A stretch of 64,000 nt of DNA from Eulemur rufifrons (Eukaryota; Chordata; Mammalia; Primates; Lemuridae), in the NCBI RefSeq assembly GCF_041146395.1, contig NC_090986.1, forward strand, positions 40,460,001 through 40,524,000. Direction: 5' to 3'. The translations under genes were made by a program, and so were the position numbers. Below the pieces are notes generated by a model. The model saw only the letters and a program-made list of their open reading frames with translations. It searched no databases and was not told where the DNA came from. Below, piece by piece: positions 50,630-61,345 of this stretch; position 1 is the stretch's first letter; each line of letters starts with the position of its first letter.

Positions 50630-51355
50630 GGGTGTTGGGGGAAGATGCTCATTATGTTGTGGGTAGTGGTGGAGTGAACCAAGATATCTAGTGGCTTTCT
50701 TCTCTAGAGAACTTTCTCCTTCCCCAAAGTTACTCTCCTTTTGCCTAGGGGCACCATTTCCCTTTGTTTTTCAGCATTGGGAGGATAGCATAGTTAACAG
50801 CAAAGCCATTTAAATCCCAGGCTCTCACCGTTTCCTTCCCTCCCTCCACTCTGCTCCTCCCCTGGCTGTTTCTCTTAGATAAGAGACTGGATCACCCCAC
50901 AGAAAAGAGAAGATGTCATGCTTCCTCCTGCAGCTTCCTCTGCTCCCTTCAGTATTGTGACACTGCATTGTGGCTGTTCAGGAACATTCCCTACCATTCC
51001 CATGGTTGGTCCTCATGCCAAGAACTCAAGGTTTCAGTGCAAAGATCACTGGCCATGCCCCTCACTTACTGCGGTGAACTTCTTCATCCTGCCTTGGTCT
51101 CAGGAGCTGTGCTCCTAGGCAGGCTACCTGCTCAAGCCACACTGCACACTAGCTCCCAGGTTGGCCTCCCAGTGTGTGTGGCTTGTGGTTGTGACAGTTT
51201 CCGTATTTCAGTGAAGTGGAAGATTTGCTCTCTGTACAGTCTGAGATATTTTTAGTTGCTTTTCATGAGTTTTTAGGGTAGCAAGCTGAACAAAAATGCT
51301 TTTATACTACCTCCAATGACAACATATTCCCAGACACATAGTAGATACCCAGTAA
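50630..51355. other. Unassigned sequence
   Basis: No exon or named repeat recognised. Confidence 0.4.
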
Positions 51356-51815
51356 TTATGTATTCATTGTGGGTGGGAAGATCTGGGAAAGAACTTTAAA
51401 GGAGGTCCAGTGTGAAAGCAGGTGTGAAGGATTCAGAAGGGGGCACTGCTGCTGTGGAGACCGTGACTTCCACAAGGCACAAGCTCTTGCCTTCTCTGCA
51501 GTGGCCTTGGAGTGGAAATCTTCAGGGGCATTGATTAATAAGGGAGGGAGACTTCTCTTTGCTTTTCATCTTCTCTCTTACAAAGCTGCTACAGGGCTTC
51601 TTCCAAGACTAGGGCTGAAGATCGCACTATCCATCATGCAAATGAGTGTTAATTACTCTTTTATGGTCATTTGCAGACATAGATTAGCTCTGGTGATTCA
51701 CCAAGTGGGTCAGTCACTTCACAGTTTGCTTATAGCGGACTCAGTGTCTCCTTGGAGCCAGAGTGGACCATGTCTGGGTCTTTCCCAGGCTCCTCCTTGG
51801 ACCTACTGACCTCTT
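51356..51815. promoter_or_regulatory. Possible single-copy block with octamer and homeodomain-type sites
   Basis: Repeat-free by eye. A consensus octamer ATGCAAAT lies at 51636-51643 and a TTAATTA core at 51649-51655, six bases apart. A 146-codon plus-strand frame (51369-51809) spans it, but has no recognisable domain and lacks a protein-like pattern that I can defend. The regulatory reading is inference. Confidence 0.25.
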
Positions 51816-53670
51816 TGCTTATTCTAAATAATTTTTTGTTTCAGCAAAATAGCCCAAAAATAATTTAATTTATATTTTTTAATCAGAAAAAGAATGCAAC
51901 AAATTAATAAATTTTAAAAGACAATGGTATTTGGGGAAAATGTCATTTTTCAAGTTACTTTGTTTTTACTAGTCCCCTGGTAGAGATAAAAATGATCTTT
52001 CAAGGTTGTTTAGAATTGATTGATAGGCATTTTCAAGACTGATTACAGTGTCTCCTTTTCTGAGCCTTGTAAGAAAAGTTTAAATAGGAATAAGTTTTGC
52101 TTGGTTTGTAATCAATACTGTCTCAAAAATGTAGATTTTTACACAACTTGCTGGAGGTAAATTCTTTCCAATGCAAAACTACTATTTCCAGAAAAACTGG
52201 GAAAGAAGAGTTATTGTAAATAATTTCTTGCAATATCTTTGGTGATCCTAGTCTCAGTCCTTTTTTATTTTCTTCAACAACTTGTCTGACTTACTGAGTA
52301 AACATTCTTTTATTTTGTCTGCTAAAGACCCTTGTCTCACTTATAAAACATGGAATAAATAATGTTCTTGTGATCTCAGATAATTCTGTCACGTCAATAA
52401 GTAATTTTCTTTTAGGTTTGGGTATTCTGGAACAAGCTGCTTTCAAGTCTTCATCTAGACCTACAACATTTTAAGGCTCAGTACATTATTGAGATTATCA
52501 TGTCACTTTATTTGATATTTTCCATTTCCCCTCTTTTTAAAAATATATTTATATTCAGTCTATTATATCTACTTATATTTTTAGTTGTAAATATCTATAG
52601 TAACAGCATCTTTGAGATTTACTACTCCTTTCTTTTTTCTTAAACTACTTCAGTGTTGTATTTGTTTATAGCAACTTAACCATGAACTCTGTTACATAAA
52701 GAACAATTTCTTGTGTTTATGAGTGGTCCCCTTTCCCTGTTCCTTGCCCTTTTTCTTTCATTCTCATCCTTTACGTTTGTCTACACGCTTCCTCTGAATC
52801 AATGCTAATTCATTTTGGAATAGTCATGTATAGTTAATTGCTTTGCAACCAACTGCATTGACCATATGGCTACCTAATTTGCTATCATGATAGGCCAACA
52901 CTTTGATTTAAGCTGGACAATACTGTGAAACTGAGAATGTAGGTCAATCATATTGGAAAAAAATGAAAGAATCAGAACTAGGAAAAAATTAAGTTTTGCA
53001 TGCTCCATTCATGTTTTTTAAATTTTCTTTTGTCAGTGTCCCTCTTTCTCTTTCCTTTCTCCACATATTGCTTCAATTGTGGGTTTTTTTAAATGGTTTC
53101 TCTTTCCAATAATTTCTTCTCCACTGGCGTCAATGCTTAGCCCAGCATTGGAATTTCTCTCCTGTGAGTTCTACCCCTCATCAAGATCTACCTTCATTCT
53201 TCTCGAAAATGGAGCAAATTTACAAAAGGAGCAGATTTAAAATTCACTGTCTGGTCATGAATAAACACAATGAGTAGAGATGTCAATGGAAAGTTACATT
53301 ACAAAATGTTTGTTTAAAAAACTCATCATTTTTCTCCCATGGGGCTTTCTCTACTAAATTTACTTTAGTGGATAATGACATTCATTAAAAAAAGCTACCC
53401 AAGGGCTTTGACACAAAGGAAGAGACAAGCATAGCATTTCGTGTCATGAAAATAATAGGCTGGGAGTTAACAGGTAAGACCACTGCTCTTTGTTGCCTTT
53501 GGTTGTTTGTTTTTCCAGTGTTCCTCTCACCTTCTGTGTGAGTACGTACACTTAAGCACACAAATACATAAAGCACACATGCTGATTAGAATTTGGTTTA
53601 CTTTAATTTCCTGTTTATTTTTGTTCATCAAAGTGCTTATTTAAAGTAAGTAAGGTTAATGGCAGTTCCC
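51816..53670. other. AT-rich unassigned sequence
   Basis: No exon or named repeat. Many T-rich runs. Confidence 0.45.
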
Positions 53671-53672
53671 TG

Positions 53673-53712
53673 CCCTCTCATTCTGTTCTCTTCCCTCTCA
53701 TTCTGTTCTTTT
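53673..53712. repeat. 20-bp tandem duplication
   Basis: CCCTCTCATTCTGTTCTCTT is followed directly by a copy with one change (C to T). Confidence 0.9.
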
Positions 53713-53964
53713 CCCCAATCTTTATTTTCAGTGCAGTAGGAACTTATTGTTCTTCCCAAATAGTTCAGTTGCAGTTGGGAGTTGCAATGTGAGCTGGTAG
53801 ATTCTCTCTGTGGCTCTGAGTAAAAGATAACTGTTTGCTATAATGGCCTGCACAGCCACAAGAAAACAGAAAATCACTGTTTATTGTCCTATAAAAAAAA
53901 ACCAAAAACTCTTCTGCTTTCCTTCTAGCTTGTTTTGTACTTTCTCCAGAAAACTACTCTGAAT

Positions 53965-54150
53965 GGGTTCTGGAGTTAAATCTGGGCTTACATCCTGACT
54001 CCACCATTTACTTTGTGGCATTGAGTAAATTACTTAACCTTTCTAAGACTCAGGTTCCTCATATGTTGAATAGGTATTTGTGAAGACAAAAATGAAATAA
54101 TGTATGAAATAGCTCTTGTCACAGAATAAAACTTCAATTAAATGTACCTC
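53965..54150 (+). mobile_element. MIR SINE
   Basis: MIR order: 'GGGTTCTGGAGTTAAATCTG', 'GAGTAAATTACTTAACCTTT', 'CTAAGACTCAGGTTCCTCAT' and 'GTGAAGACAAAAATGAAATA'. Confidence 0.85.
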
Positions 54151-54390
54151 TTAATATTGTTTTCTTAATAATGCTAATTAGTATTTGCAAGGCAATTCAT
54201 TATTTTTAAAGTATTTTATTTAATCTTTTTAACTTACTTTTTATTTTAATTCCTTTTTATTCCCACTAGAGTCCTACCTTTGAAGGAGTCTTACAAGACC
54301 ATTGCCATCATCTACATTTAGCAATCACAGGTATTTTTTATTTTTTAAGCATTATGACTGGAACAATATAGGATTGGGCTGTTTGTGTGT

Positions 54391-54483
54391 CAGTAAAAAA
54401 AATAAGTAAATAACAGAAGCACACATCCATTCTCTTAATTCACTAAAAAAAATACTGGAGCACTCATCCATTCTATTACTTTG
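54391..54483. repeat. Diverged tandem duplication of about 45-50 bp
   Basis: Two adjacent copies share an A-run start (CAGTAAAAAAAATAA / CACTAAAAAAAATAC) and 'CACACATCCATTCT' / 'CACTCATCCATTCT'. The first is about 50 and the second about 43 bases. Confidence 0.7.
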
Positions 54484-54724
54484 CTAAACATCTGGCCCAA
54501 GCTGTGGAATTCAGCAAGGGAGGAAGACTTATTGGAGAGAGGAGTACATATTTAGAGTTCTAAGAAGCAGGCAAGGTTCCTCCTCATTGCACAAAATGGG
54601 CCAGGAGTCTAAAGACTTGCATTTTAGTCCCATCTCTGACACTAACTAGGTGTCTTGCCAGTTAACCTTTTGAAAGCTAGATCTCTTCATTGATCAGATT
54701 AATTTACTTAGATAACTGCTTCAA

Positions 54725-54804
54725 TCATGTTGTTTTACTGTTTAAAAGCCTCTCGACTACTCACTGAATTGAAGTCCAAACTCTGTGCTTGGCATTCACA
54801 GTGC
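54725..54804 (+). mobile_element. L2 LINE fragment, left of an LTR insertion
   Basis: 'TTAAAAGCCTCTCGACTACT' and 'GAATTGAAGTCCAAACTCTG' then 'TGCTTGGCATTCACAGTGC' match the L2 'cctccaatggctccc...aaagtccaaactccttagcctggcattcaagg' region. Confidence 0.75.
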
Positions 54805-55377
54805 TGTATTAGGCTTTTTCAAAGAGAGAGAGACAGGGGTTGAGAGAGAGAGAGGAGAGAGAGAGAGAGATGAGAGGGGATTTATTAGAGGAACTGGCTC
54901 ACATGATGATGGTGTCTGAGAAGTCCCACTATAGGCCTTATGCAAGTTCGAGAACCATGGAGACCAGTCTCATGGCCCAGTCCAAGTCTGAAAGCTTCAG
55001 AGCCAGGGAAGCTGATGCTGAACTCTCAGTTTGAGGCTAAAGGCCCAAGAACTCAGGGGATTGCCGGTGTGAGTCCCGGAGTCCGAAAGCCAGAGAGTCC
55101 TGGGTTCTAATGCCCATAAGCAGGAGAAGAAAGATGTCTTGGCTCCAGAGGAGAGAGAAAGAATTCACCCCTCCCCCACCTCTTTGTTCCATGTGGGCCC
55201 CTAGCCGATTAGGTGGCGCTGCCCACATTGAGGGGGGATATTTCCCACTCCATTCACTGACTCACACACAAGTCTCCTCCAGAGACACCCTCACAGACAT
55301 ACCCAGACACAATGCTGTACCAGCTATCTAGGTATCCCTTAGTCCAGACAAGTTGACACCTAACATCGACCATCACA
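54805..55377 (-). mobile_element. ERVL-type LTR, antisense, complete
   Basis: It runs from TGTATTAGG at 54805 to CCATCACA at 55377, that is TG..CA on the reverse strand. Its 5' end on that strand reads TGTGATGG...TGTCAAC. It contains an expanded (GA)n tract at 54825-54870 where related copies have a short GA run, and 'GATTTATTAGAGGAACTGGC'. The 5-mers AGTGC (54800-54804) and GGTGC (55378-55382) flank it, 4 of 5 matching, as for a 5-bp target duplication. It interrupts an L2. Confidence 0.85.
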
Positions 55378-55382
55378 GGTGC

Positions 55383-55743
55383 CTGCTGTCCCAACCTCGC
55401 CTTGCCATGCTGCTGCTGCATGTACCCCACTCTCCACCAGAGTGCTGTCCTTGTTCCCCGAGTGCCCCTGTGCCCCTCTGCCTCGGCTGGCCCAAATGGC
55501 CTTCTCCATCTGCCGTGCTCTCCTGCAGCGAACAGCACTGCTTCCCACCCAGCTGCCAAGGGCAGGGGTCTTGGTTTCTCTTCCGCATCCCCTCAGTGTT
55601 CCCCGTCAATCAATCATTTGCCACCCAGTCCTGTTCATTTCCCCTCATTAAAGTCTTTTTATACATTCTCTGCCTTCCCTCTGCATTCCCTACCTTAGGT
55701 TAGGCCGCTTTCATTTCTTGCCTAGATTATCACAGTAGCCTCT
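55383..55743 (+). mobile_element. L2 LINE fragment(s) between two LTRs
   Basis: Pyrimidine-rich L2-like sequence resumes after the LTR. From about 55690 a second L2 copy seems to start ('GATTATCACAGTAGCCTCTT' matches an earlier region of the L2 consensus), so two L2 fragments may lie head to tail. Overlapping frames on both strands (up to 116 codons) are not supported as genes. Confidence 0.55.
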
Positions 55744-56075
55744 TGTGATGGTTAATTTTATGTGTCAACATGATTGGGCCACAGAATGCCCAGAGATCTG
55801 GTTAAACAGTATTTCTGGGCATGTCTGTTTCCAGAAGGAATTAGCATTGGAATTGGTGGGCTGAGTAAAGCTGGTGCCCCTCTCCAGTTAGGTGGGTATT
55901 TCTTAACCCACTGAGGTCAGAATAGAGCAAAAAGGCAGAAGGTTGAATTCTCCCTCTGCCTGACTGCTTGAGCCAAGACATTAGTATTCTGTCCTTGGAC
56001 TGGGAACATACACCACTGGCTTTCCTGGGTCTCCAGCTTGCAGATGGCAGATCATGGGATTTCACATCTCCTAAT
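55744..56075 (+). mobile_element. ERVL-type LTR, sense, 3'-truncated
   Basis: Same family as 54805-55377 but in opposite orientation. It starts TGTGATGGTTAATTTTATGT, then 'GAGCCAAGACATTAGTATTC' and 'CTGGGTCTCCAGCTTGCAGA', and stops near 56075 without the usual polyadenylation and 3' end. It splits an L2. Confidence 0.8.
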
Positions 56076-56395
56076 GCTTTTTGCCTCACTTGCTCCCCTT
56101 CAATCTGTCCATCCTGCTGGTACTTTCTAAAATGTGGTTATAATTGTGTCACTCCCCTACATATAATCCTTCGATGATTTCCCATCACTTTACAGGTAAC
56201 CACCAAAATCTTTTCATAGCCCACTCTGTATTGTAGTGATATGTGCTTTTGTTTTGTCTTTCCTATTGGATTTAAAGCTACTAGAGAGCTGGGACTATGT
56301 GTTACTGAGCTTTGTATTTCCCAGAGCACTTAGTCGAGGAGCTTGCATTTAGTAGGTGTCCACTAAATGCCTGCTACACTAAATACCTCAGGGTG
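56076..56395 (+). mobile_element. L2 LINE, right part with 3' end
   Basis: It continues the L2 seen just left of the LTR: 'TCTGTCCATCCTGCTGGTAC', 'TTGTGTCACTCCCCTACATA', 'GATGATTTCCCATCACTTTA', 'GAGAGCTGGGACTATGTGTT' and 'TAGTAGGTGTCCACTAAATG'. Confidence 0.8.
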
Positions 56396-56599
56396 GATGT
56401 GATGACTGAGTGAAGTAATATGTAGAAGAGCATTGACAAGATTAAACTGGCCCATCCTCAGCAATGTTCTTTCATAAAGAAAGCCTGGATGGTTCACATA
56501 TTCATATGTGCATCTGAAAATGTCATTCTCTCAACAAACTACTCAACAAAAACTCATCTTTACATAGTTAACATTGGAAAGCTAATAAACTGTTGCAGT

Positions 56600-57175
56600 T
56601 CAAAAATAGTGGCAGAGCTTTATAGATAGAGTCCAAAGAAGGTGGGGGTGCAGTCTATCTACAGAGCTATCAGCAACAAATAGGGCAGTGTGGCTTGACG
56701 AGGCTTAGGAATCTCTACAGACAGCCAACGAGAGTTTAATGAGCATCCCCGAGGGGCTTAATGTTCCATACCATTACTCAAGGACCTTTGCTTCTTGGCG
56801 AAGATTACTTGGTAAATCTACAAAGCCAAGTGGCCTTTTGCCAGAGTTCAAATAGTCTTTCTCTCACAGTTGCGAGGCATGGAAAAGAGGAAATGAGATG
56901 GCTCAGCACTCGTCCCGGCCCACTTCAAGCACTATTTCGCCATAAAAATGAAACTCTCCACTGCTCTTCTTAAAGAGATGAAATTGTTTCTGCTTAGAAT
57001 TCAGTGACTCATCCCATTTGGACACAAAAACATTCTCTCTAGGGCGGAAACCCCAAATTCAAGTGCAGCTGGCCAAGTGGGGGAAAGAACTTCAAGGCAG
57101 TTCTGGGAAAGAACTTTAAGCCTCCCCACTGCTGATGAGAAATAAATTTTGCTCTTTGCAAAGAGTTAGAAGCAT
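56600..57175. promoter_or_regulatory. Candidate conserved non-coding block
   Basis: Repeat-free by eye, more CpG than its surroundings (for example 'GACGAGGC', 'CCAACGAGAG', 'TTCGCCATAA'), with an intact AP-1-type TGACTCAT at 57006-57013. No splice-flanked exon is evident. Being single-copy with retained CpGs is suggestive only. Confidence 0.25.
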
Positions 57176-57455
57176 AAATGTGTTAGTGCATAACGACCAA
57201 CTTCTTACCTAGCCAAAGAACACTTGGGTGGTACTTTGTTTTTAAATTATTTGTTTTTTTTTTAAACTTAAACATCTAAGTTTTCAAATACTTGTGATAA
57301 ATTTAATTCTGGATGGGCATGGAAAAAGGAAGAAGTAGGTACTGGAGTGAAAATAGGGGTGTGTTACCAGATAATTACAATAGGAAAAGTGGTTTTTTTT
57401 TGCTAAACTCTTTTGTAGCTAACATGAGAATTTTCAAAGCTGTATGTATTAATAA
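57176..57455. other. Unassigned AT-rich sequence
   Basis: Nothing recognised. Confidence 0.4.
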
Positions 57456-57459
57456 CTGG

Positions 57460-57560
57460 GGATAGCCACCATATGTGAGTGCTTATTATATGCTGGGATC
57501 TAAGGTAAGCACTTAACCTGCAAAATTTCATTCAGTCCTCACATAGACCCTACATGATGG
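57460..57560 (-). mobile_element. MIR SINE fragment, antisense
   Basis: 'GAGTGCTTATTATATGCTGG', 'GTAAGCACTTAACCTGCAAA' and 'TTTCATTCAGTCCTCACATA' give reverse MIR order. Confidence 0.7.
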
Positions 57561-58325
57561 ATGGACTATAACTACCAAACCGAATCTACATTTGCCTGAG
57601 AGACTAATGGGCATTTATCTGGCATTATTTAGGGACTTATGTGAAGCTGTGACAGAGGAGGAAAGAACAGCACTCAGAGGAATGCAGTATTTAATAGAAT
57701 CCCGGTAAAGGATGGGATGTTGAAGGAGTGAGGCTGGTGCCAACTCCCTTGGGCAGGTGATCATCTTTTCTAGTTTTTATAAATCACTAAAATGTGCTTT
57801 GATTTACATTTTTCTGGTCTGTATGTTTCTATAGTCTGCCGAGTCTTTTAGAATCACTTAGTACCATGCTCTCATTCAGATTAAAGGGGACTCAGAAAGA
57901 ATGTAATTAGCCTCATTTTTCTAACCTAAAACCTTGTGCAGTGGACCTAGAGTCTCCCAACTGCCTGCTATGGTTTAAGGTCCCGGGAGGCTGCATCTCA
58001 GTAGCTAACCAAGGCATCCTTTTGTGTACATTTTGCCAAAATCCCTTAAGAGCATCTATACATCTTGACAATTTTCGGGACAAATCCTTTTCAAGTGAAA
58101 AATAAACAAGGATTTAAAAATCTTTCCTTCTATTTCAGACAGAATTCCAGCTGTCTGCTTCTTCCTTCCCTCCAACAGAAACAAAGCACAGGACTTACAT
58201 TCGTTTAAAGGGTACAAAGTTTAATCCTTGTGCTGTCATACAGGATGTGTTCTTTTTGCTGTGTTTCCTATATTGGCAAGCTCTTCCATCTTCTGCATAA
58301 TCTCTGGTACCCCTCAGTGCTTCCC
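57561..58325. other. Unassigned sequence
   Basis: No exon or named repeat. Confidence 0.4.
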
Positions 58326-58329
58326 CGTA

Positions 58330-58640
58330 CTCGTCGCAACTCTGTTAGTTCAAACCTTTATTCGTTTTCCTATTGCTGTTGCTTACTAATTTTTAAGTTC
58401 ATTTCCCATGTTACCCTTTTCCTACCAATACACTGTGCTGCCACCATCACCTTTGCAAAGCACACCGCAAGTCTTACCTACCTTAAAACTGGTTATAAGC
58501 CCTTACGGTCTTGTAGGGCTACAAGATAAAATACCTAAGGCCTACAAGATAAAACACCAGCTCTTTGGTCCTGGGGTTTGACGCAAAGCTTAATTACTCA
58601 CCATCCTTCTTTTCCACATGGTGAATCAATTACGAATACA
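58330..58640 (+). mobile_element. Probable L2 LINE fragment with a local duplication
   Basis: 'CTACAAGATAAAACACCAGC' / 'TCTTTGGTCCTGGGGTTTGA' resembles the L2 'cctacaggataaagtccaaactcc' region. A 23-bp step duplication makes CTACAAGATAAAA occur twice (58519-58531 and 58542-58554). Confidence 0.45.
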
Positions 58641-60385
58641 CGTCAGATGGGAATGAAAATGCAGTGCCTGATTCCCTGCTGAGAATGCCGCACTGGGGCT
58701 TGGGCCAGAGGTAGGCTAAAATGCAGCTCCTACGATCCTGTCCCTGAACTTACCTGGATTCAAGAAGTGTTGCTGGGGAAAGGTACCCCATTTCCTTTTG
58801 GTGCAGGTTTGGGGCTCTGGGGATTGCTTTAGAGGCTCAACAAGCAATCACAAGCCTGCATGCAGGGTTTGAGGGGTCTCTGGAAATGACATTTCTTTAA
58901 AATCTCAGAGGGAGGCCAAACAATTCAAGTTCTAGAGATTCAGTGGGCTAGTCACTTAGACCAGAGATCATACCATGGCATGGTCTTTAAATCCAACCTG
59001 GTTTTGGATGTTCTGTCTCTGAATAAGGTCTTTACCTACTTGCCTCTTGGTCTCTGCCCTTGGAGCAGTGGGCTGGAATGATGAGGTGGGGCTGCATCCT
59101 CATGGATGTCTCTTTAAAACGGGAAAATTACTGCCTTTTAAGGTGGGAAGTATATAGCCAGAACTTTCGGTAAGGGCCCAAGAAATTAGGTTTCCCCCAA
59201 TACTTCTACTTTTCCTACATCTCAATGTTATCTCCTTTCAAAACAAGAAAATCATACTTTACGTCTTCATAAGGATTGATGGAGGAAGAAATTATTTCTT
59301 TGGTGAGTATATGTGGGCTCTTCCCTTTCTGCTGTCAGAGGGACAGCTTGGGACAAAGTTTCTAAGAAAATAAAGGCTGTAAAACATGGTCAGTCACAGG
59401 TTTCCACAGACACGCAGAAGTGAACTGGTTGAGTCCCAGGACACAACAAGGAAAAATCTGCCCAGCTGTCTTGCTTCCACTTAACAAGCACCGCCGACCT
59501 CCCAGGTGAGGAAAGGCAGCTCAAACTGCCCAGCTTCCCACGTGTTCTCGGACTAGCACACTTTTTAATGCCCATTAATTCCAACACCCCACTTCCAGGT
59601 ACTGATCTCTGCATTTGGCAGGATTATTTTGGGTGCAAGTGAGAGAAATCTTGCTCAAACTATGTTATAGATGGAAATATGGATGTTTGAGAGGTTTCTC
59701 TGGTTTCAGGCTTGGCTGTATCCAGGGTTAAACTACATTATGAGAAATTTCTGTCTCCATGTCTTGGCTCTTTCCTTTGGTGGTCTTTACCTTCAAACAG
59801 GCTTTATTTTTATAACTGTTTCTGCTGTCAGAGAATGACCCTTCTTTTCCCAGAAACCTTATATCAAATATAGTGGAGAAGGTCTGACTGTCGCAATTTG
59901 GGGCCAATCTCCCTTGATCGATTGCAGTGGGCGGAGGGTCTGGGGCCATATGTCATATGTTTACCTATGGGGCACATAGGCGTAGGAGTGGGAAGATATT
60001 CTTACCTTAGCCACACTGGAAGGAGGTTGGAGAATAGAAGAGACAAGAAACACATGTCCGCTGCACAGACATTTCGCATTGTACTGCAACTGTGTGTTTA
60101 TGCATCTGATTTAGTCTCCACATCAGACTCAGAATTGCTGAACGGCAAAGAAGACCACGCATTGTCACTCTCACAAAGTCAGAAGGAGATGGCTTGAGAA
60201 AGGAAGAAAAGAGAACTCCCCAAGTGCTGCAGTTTGTGGCCATGTGGCATTTGCTCAACAGCTAGAGCCAGCTGGGTCAGCACCCTTTCAGTCACACTGA
60301 GAAAGGATGCTGGCACGGACCCTAGCCTTCAGCCTGCCTTGGAGGTCTGCAGGGATGTGGCCCCGGCCAAGCCATCTGCTCTGCT
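58641..60385. other. Mostly unassigned; possible old repeat at 59605-60000
   Basis: 'GGTTTCAGGCTTGGCTGTAT' / 'CCAGGGTTAAACTACATTAT' recalls a widespread old mammalian repeat ('ggcttcaggcatggctggatccaggggctcaaa') that I cannot name. The rest shows no exon or named repeat. Confidence 0.4.
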
Positions 60386-60448
60386 TTTCTCAGGCCAGAG
60401 GGGTTTCTGGCCTGAGAAATCCTCTATCCTTCTATAGGATAGAGGATT
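60386..60448. repeat. Two adjacent perfect hairpins
   Basis: Hairpin 1: arms 60386-60399 (TTTCTCAGGCCAGA) and 60406-60419, perfect over 14 bp, loop GGGGTT. Hairpin 2: arms 60418-60430 (AATCCTCTATCCT) and 60436-60448, perfect over 13 bp, loop TCTAT. The two share bases 60418-60419. The stems are too short for a canonical microRNA precursor, and no T-run follows. Confidence 0.9.
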
Positions 60449-60524
60449 CTCCATGACTCAGTGATGCAGCCAGTCAAGGAACTGCCACCAAAAAAATGAC
60501 CTATACCCCAAGTTCTTTTTTAAA

Positions 60525-60790
60525 ATGTTCTTTAAAAAATAAACTTTTTATTGTGAATTAATTTTAGCTTTATAGAAACCTTAAAAAGCCAGGACAGACT
60601 TCCCATATACCCTTCACTCAGCTCCTTCTCATGTTAATATCTTATATAACCTTGGTGAATTTGTCAAAGCTATAGAGTTAATATTCCTATTAACTAAACC
60701 ATAAATTTTATTTGGATTTCTACAGTTTTCTCACTAATAATTTTTTTTCCTCCCAGGATATCACATTGCCTTTAACCAAGTTCTTTTGAT
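60525..60790 (-). mobile_element. Antisense old L1 fragment
   Basis: The plus strand reads 'TAGAAACCTTAAAAAGCCAG', 'CATATACCCTTCACTCAGCT' and 'TTGGATTTCTACAGTTTTCT', the antisense order of an old L1 3' region. Confidence 0.6.
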
Positions 60791-60860
60791 TCACTCATAA
60801 GACTAGTTCTCTGACACCATGATGCTGGTGTGGACTGATTTCCCTAGTGATCTAGATTTA

Positions 60861-61345
60861 TCATCTTTCCTTGTAAGCATGCTCCTTGTAATGAGAGATG
60901 TTAGCACTTCCTGTAAGGAGGTGGAGCCTACTTCCCTACCTTAGAATCTGGTCTGGCTTGTGATTTGCTTTGGCTAATAAAACGCAGCAGATAAGAAGAT
61001 TTGCCCTTTCTAAGTCTGGGCCCTAAGAAGCCTTGTTCATTCTCTTAGACCCCAGCCCCCTTCACAGGAACAAGGCTGAGCTAGCCTGCTGGATTGAGAG
61101 ACTACATAAACCAGACAGGAGACATCCCAACCGAATACTGAGGCTGTACTAGACCTGCCAGCCCCTAACTGACTGCAGATCCATGAGTGAGTCCAGCCAA
61201 GATCATCTAATCCTGTCACAGAGCATTAGGATTACCCAAGTGAACAGTCACCTTGTGACCACAATAAATGTTTATTATTGTAAGCCACTGAGATTTTTTG
61301 GTTGTATTTATGTAGCAGTATTGTGGCAATAGATAACTGATAGGG
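60861..61345 (+). mobile_element. MaLR-like LTR
   Basis: 'GGAGGTGGAGCCTACTTCCC', 'GTGATTTGCTTTGGCTAATA', 'CTAGCCTGCTGGATTGAGAG', then 'CACAATAAATGTTTATTATT' with an AATAAA signal, 'GTAAGCCACTGAGATTTTTT' and a tail 'GGCAATAGATAACTGATAGG'. Solitary LTR. Confidence 0.75.

Noticed and set aside
51369..51809. 146-codon open frame on the plus strand
   Set aside because: No recognisable domain, no supporting gene structure, and length within chance for this window size.
60386..60448. Hairpins as a microRNA precursor or intrinsic terminator
   Set aside because: The stems (13-14 bp) are too short for a microRNA precursor, and intrinsic terminators do not apply to this kind of genome; no T-run follows.
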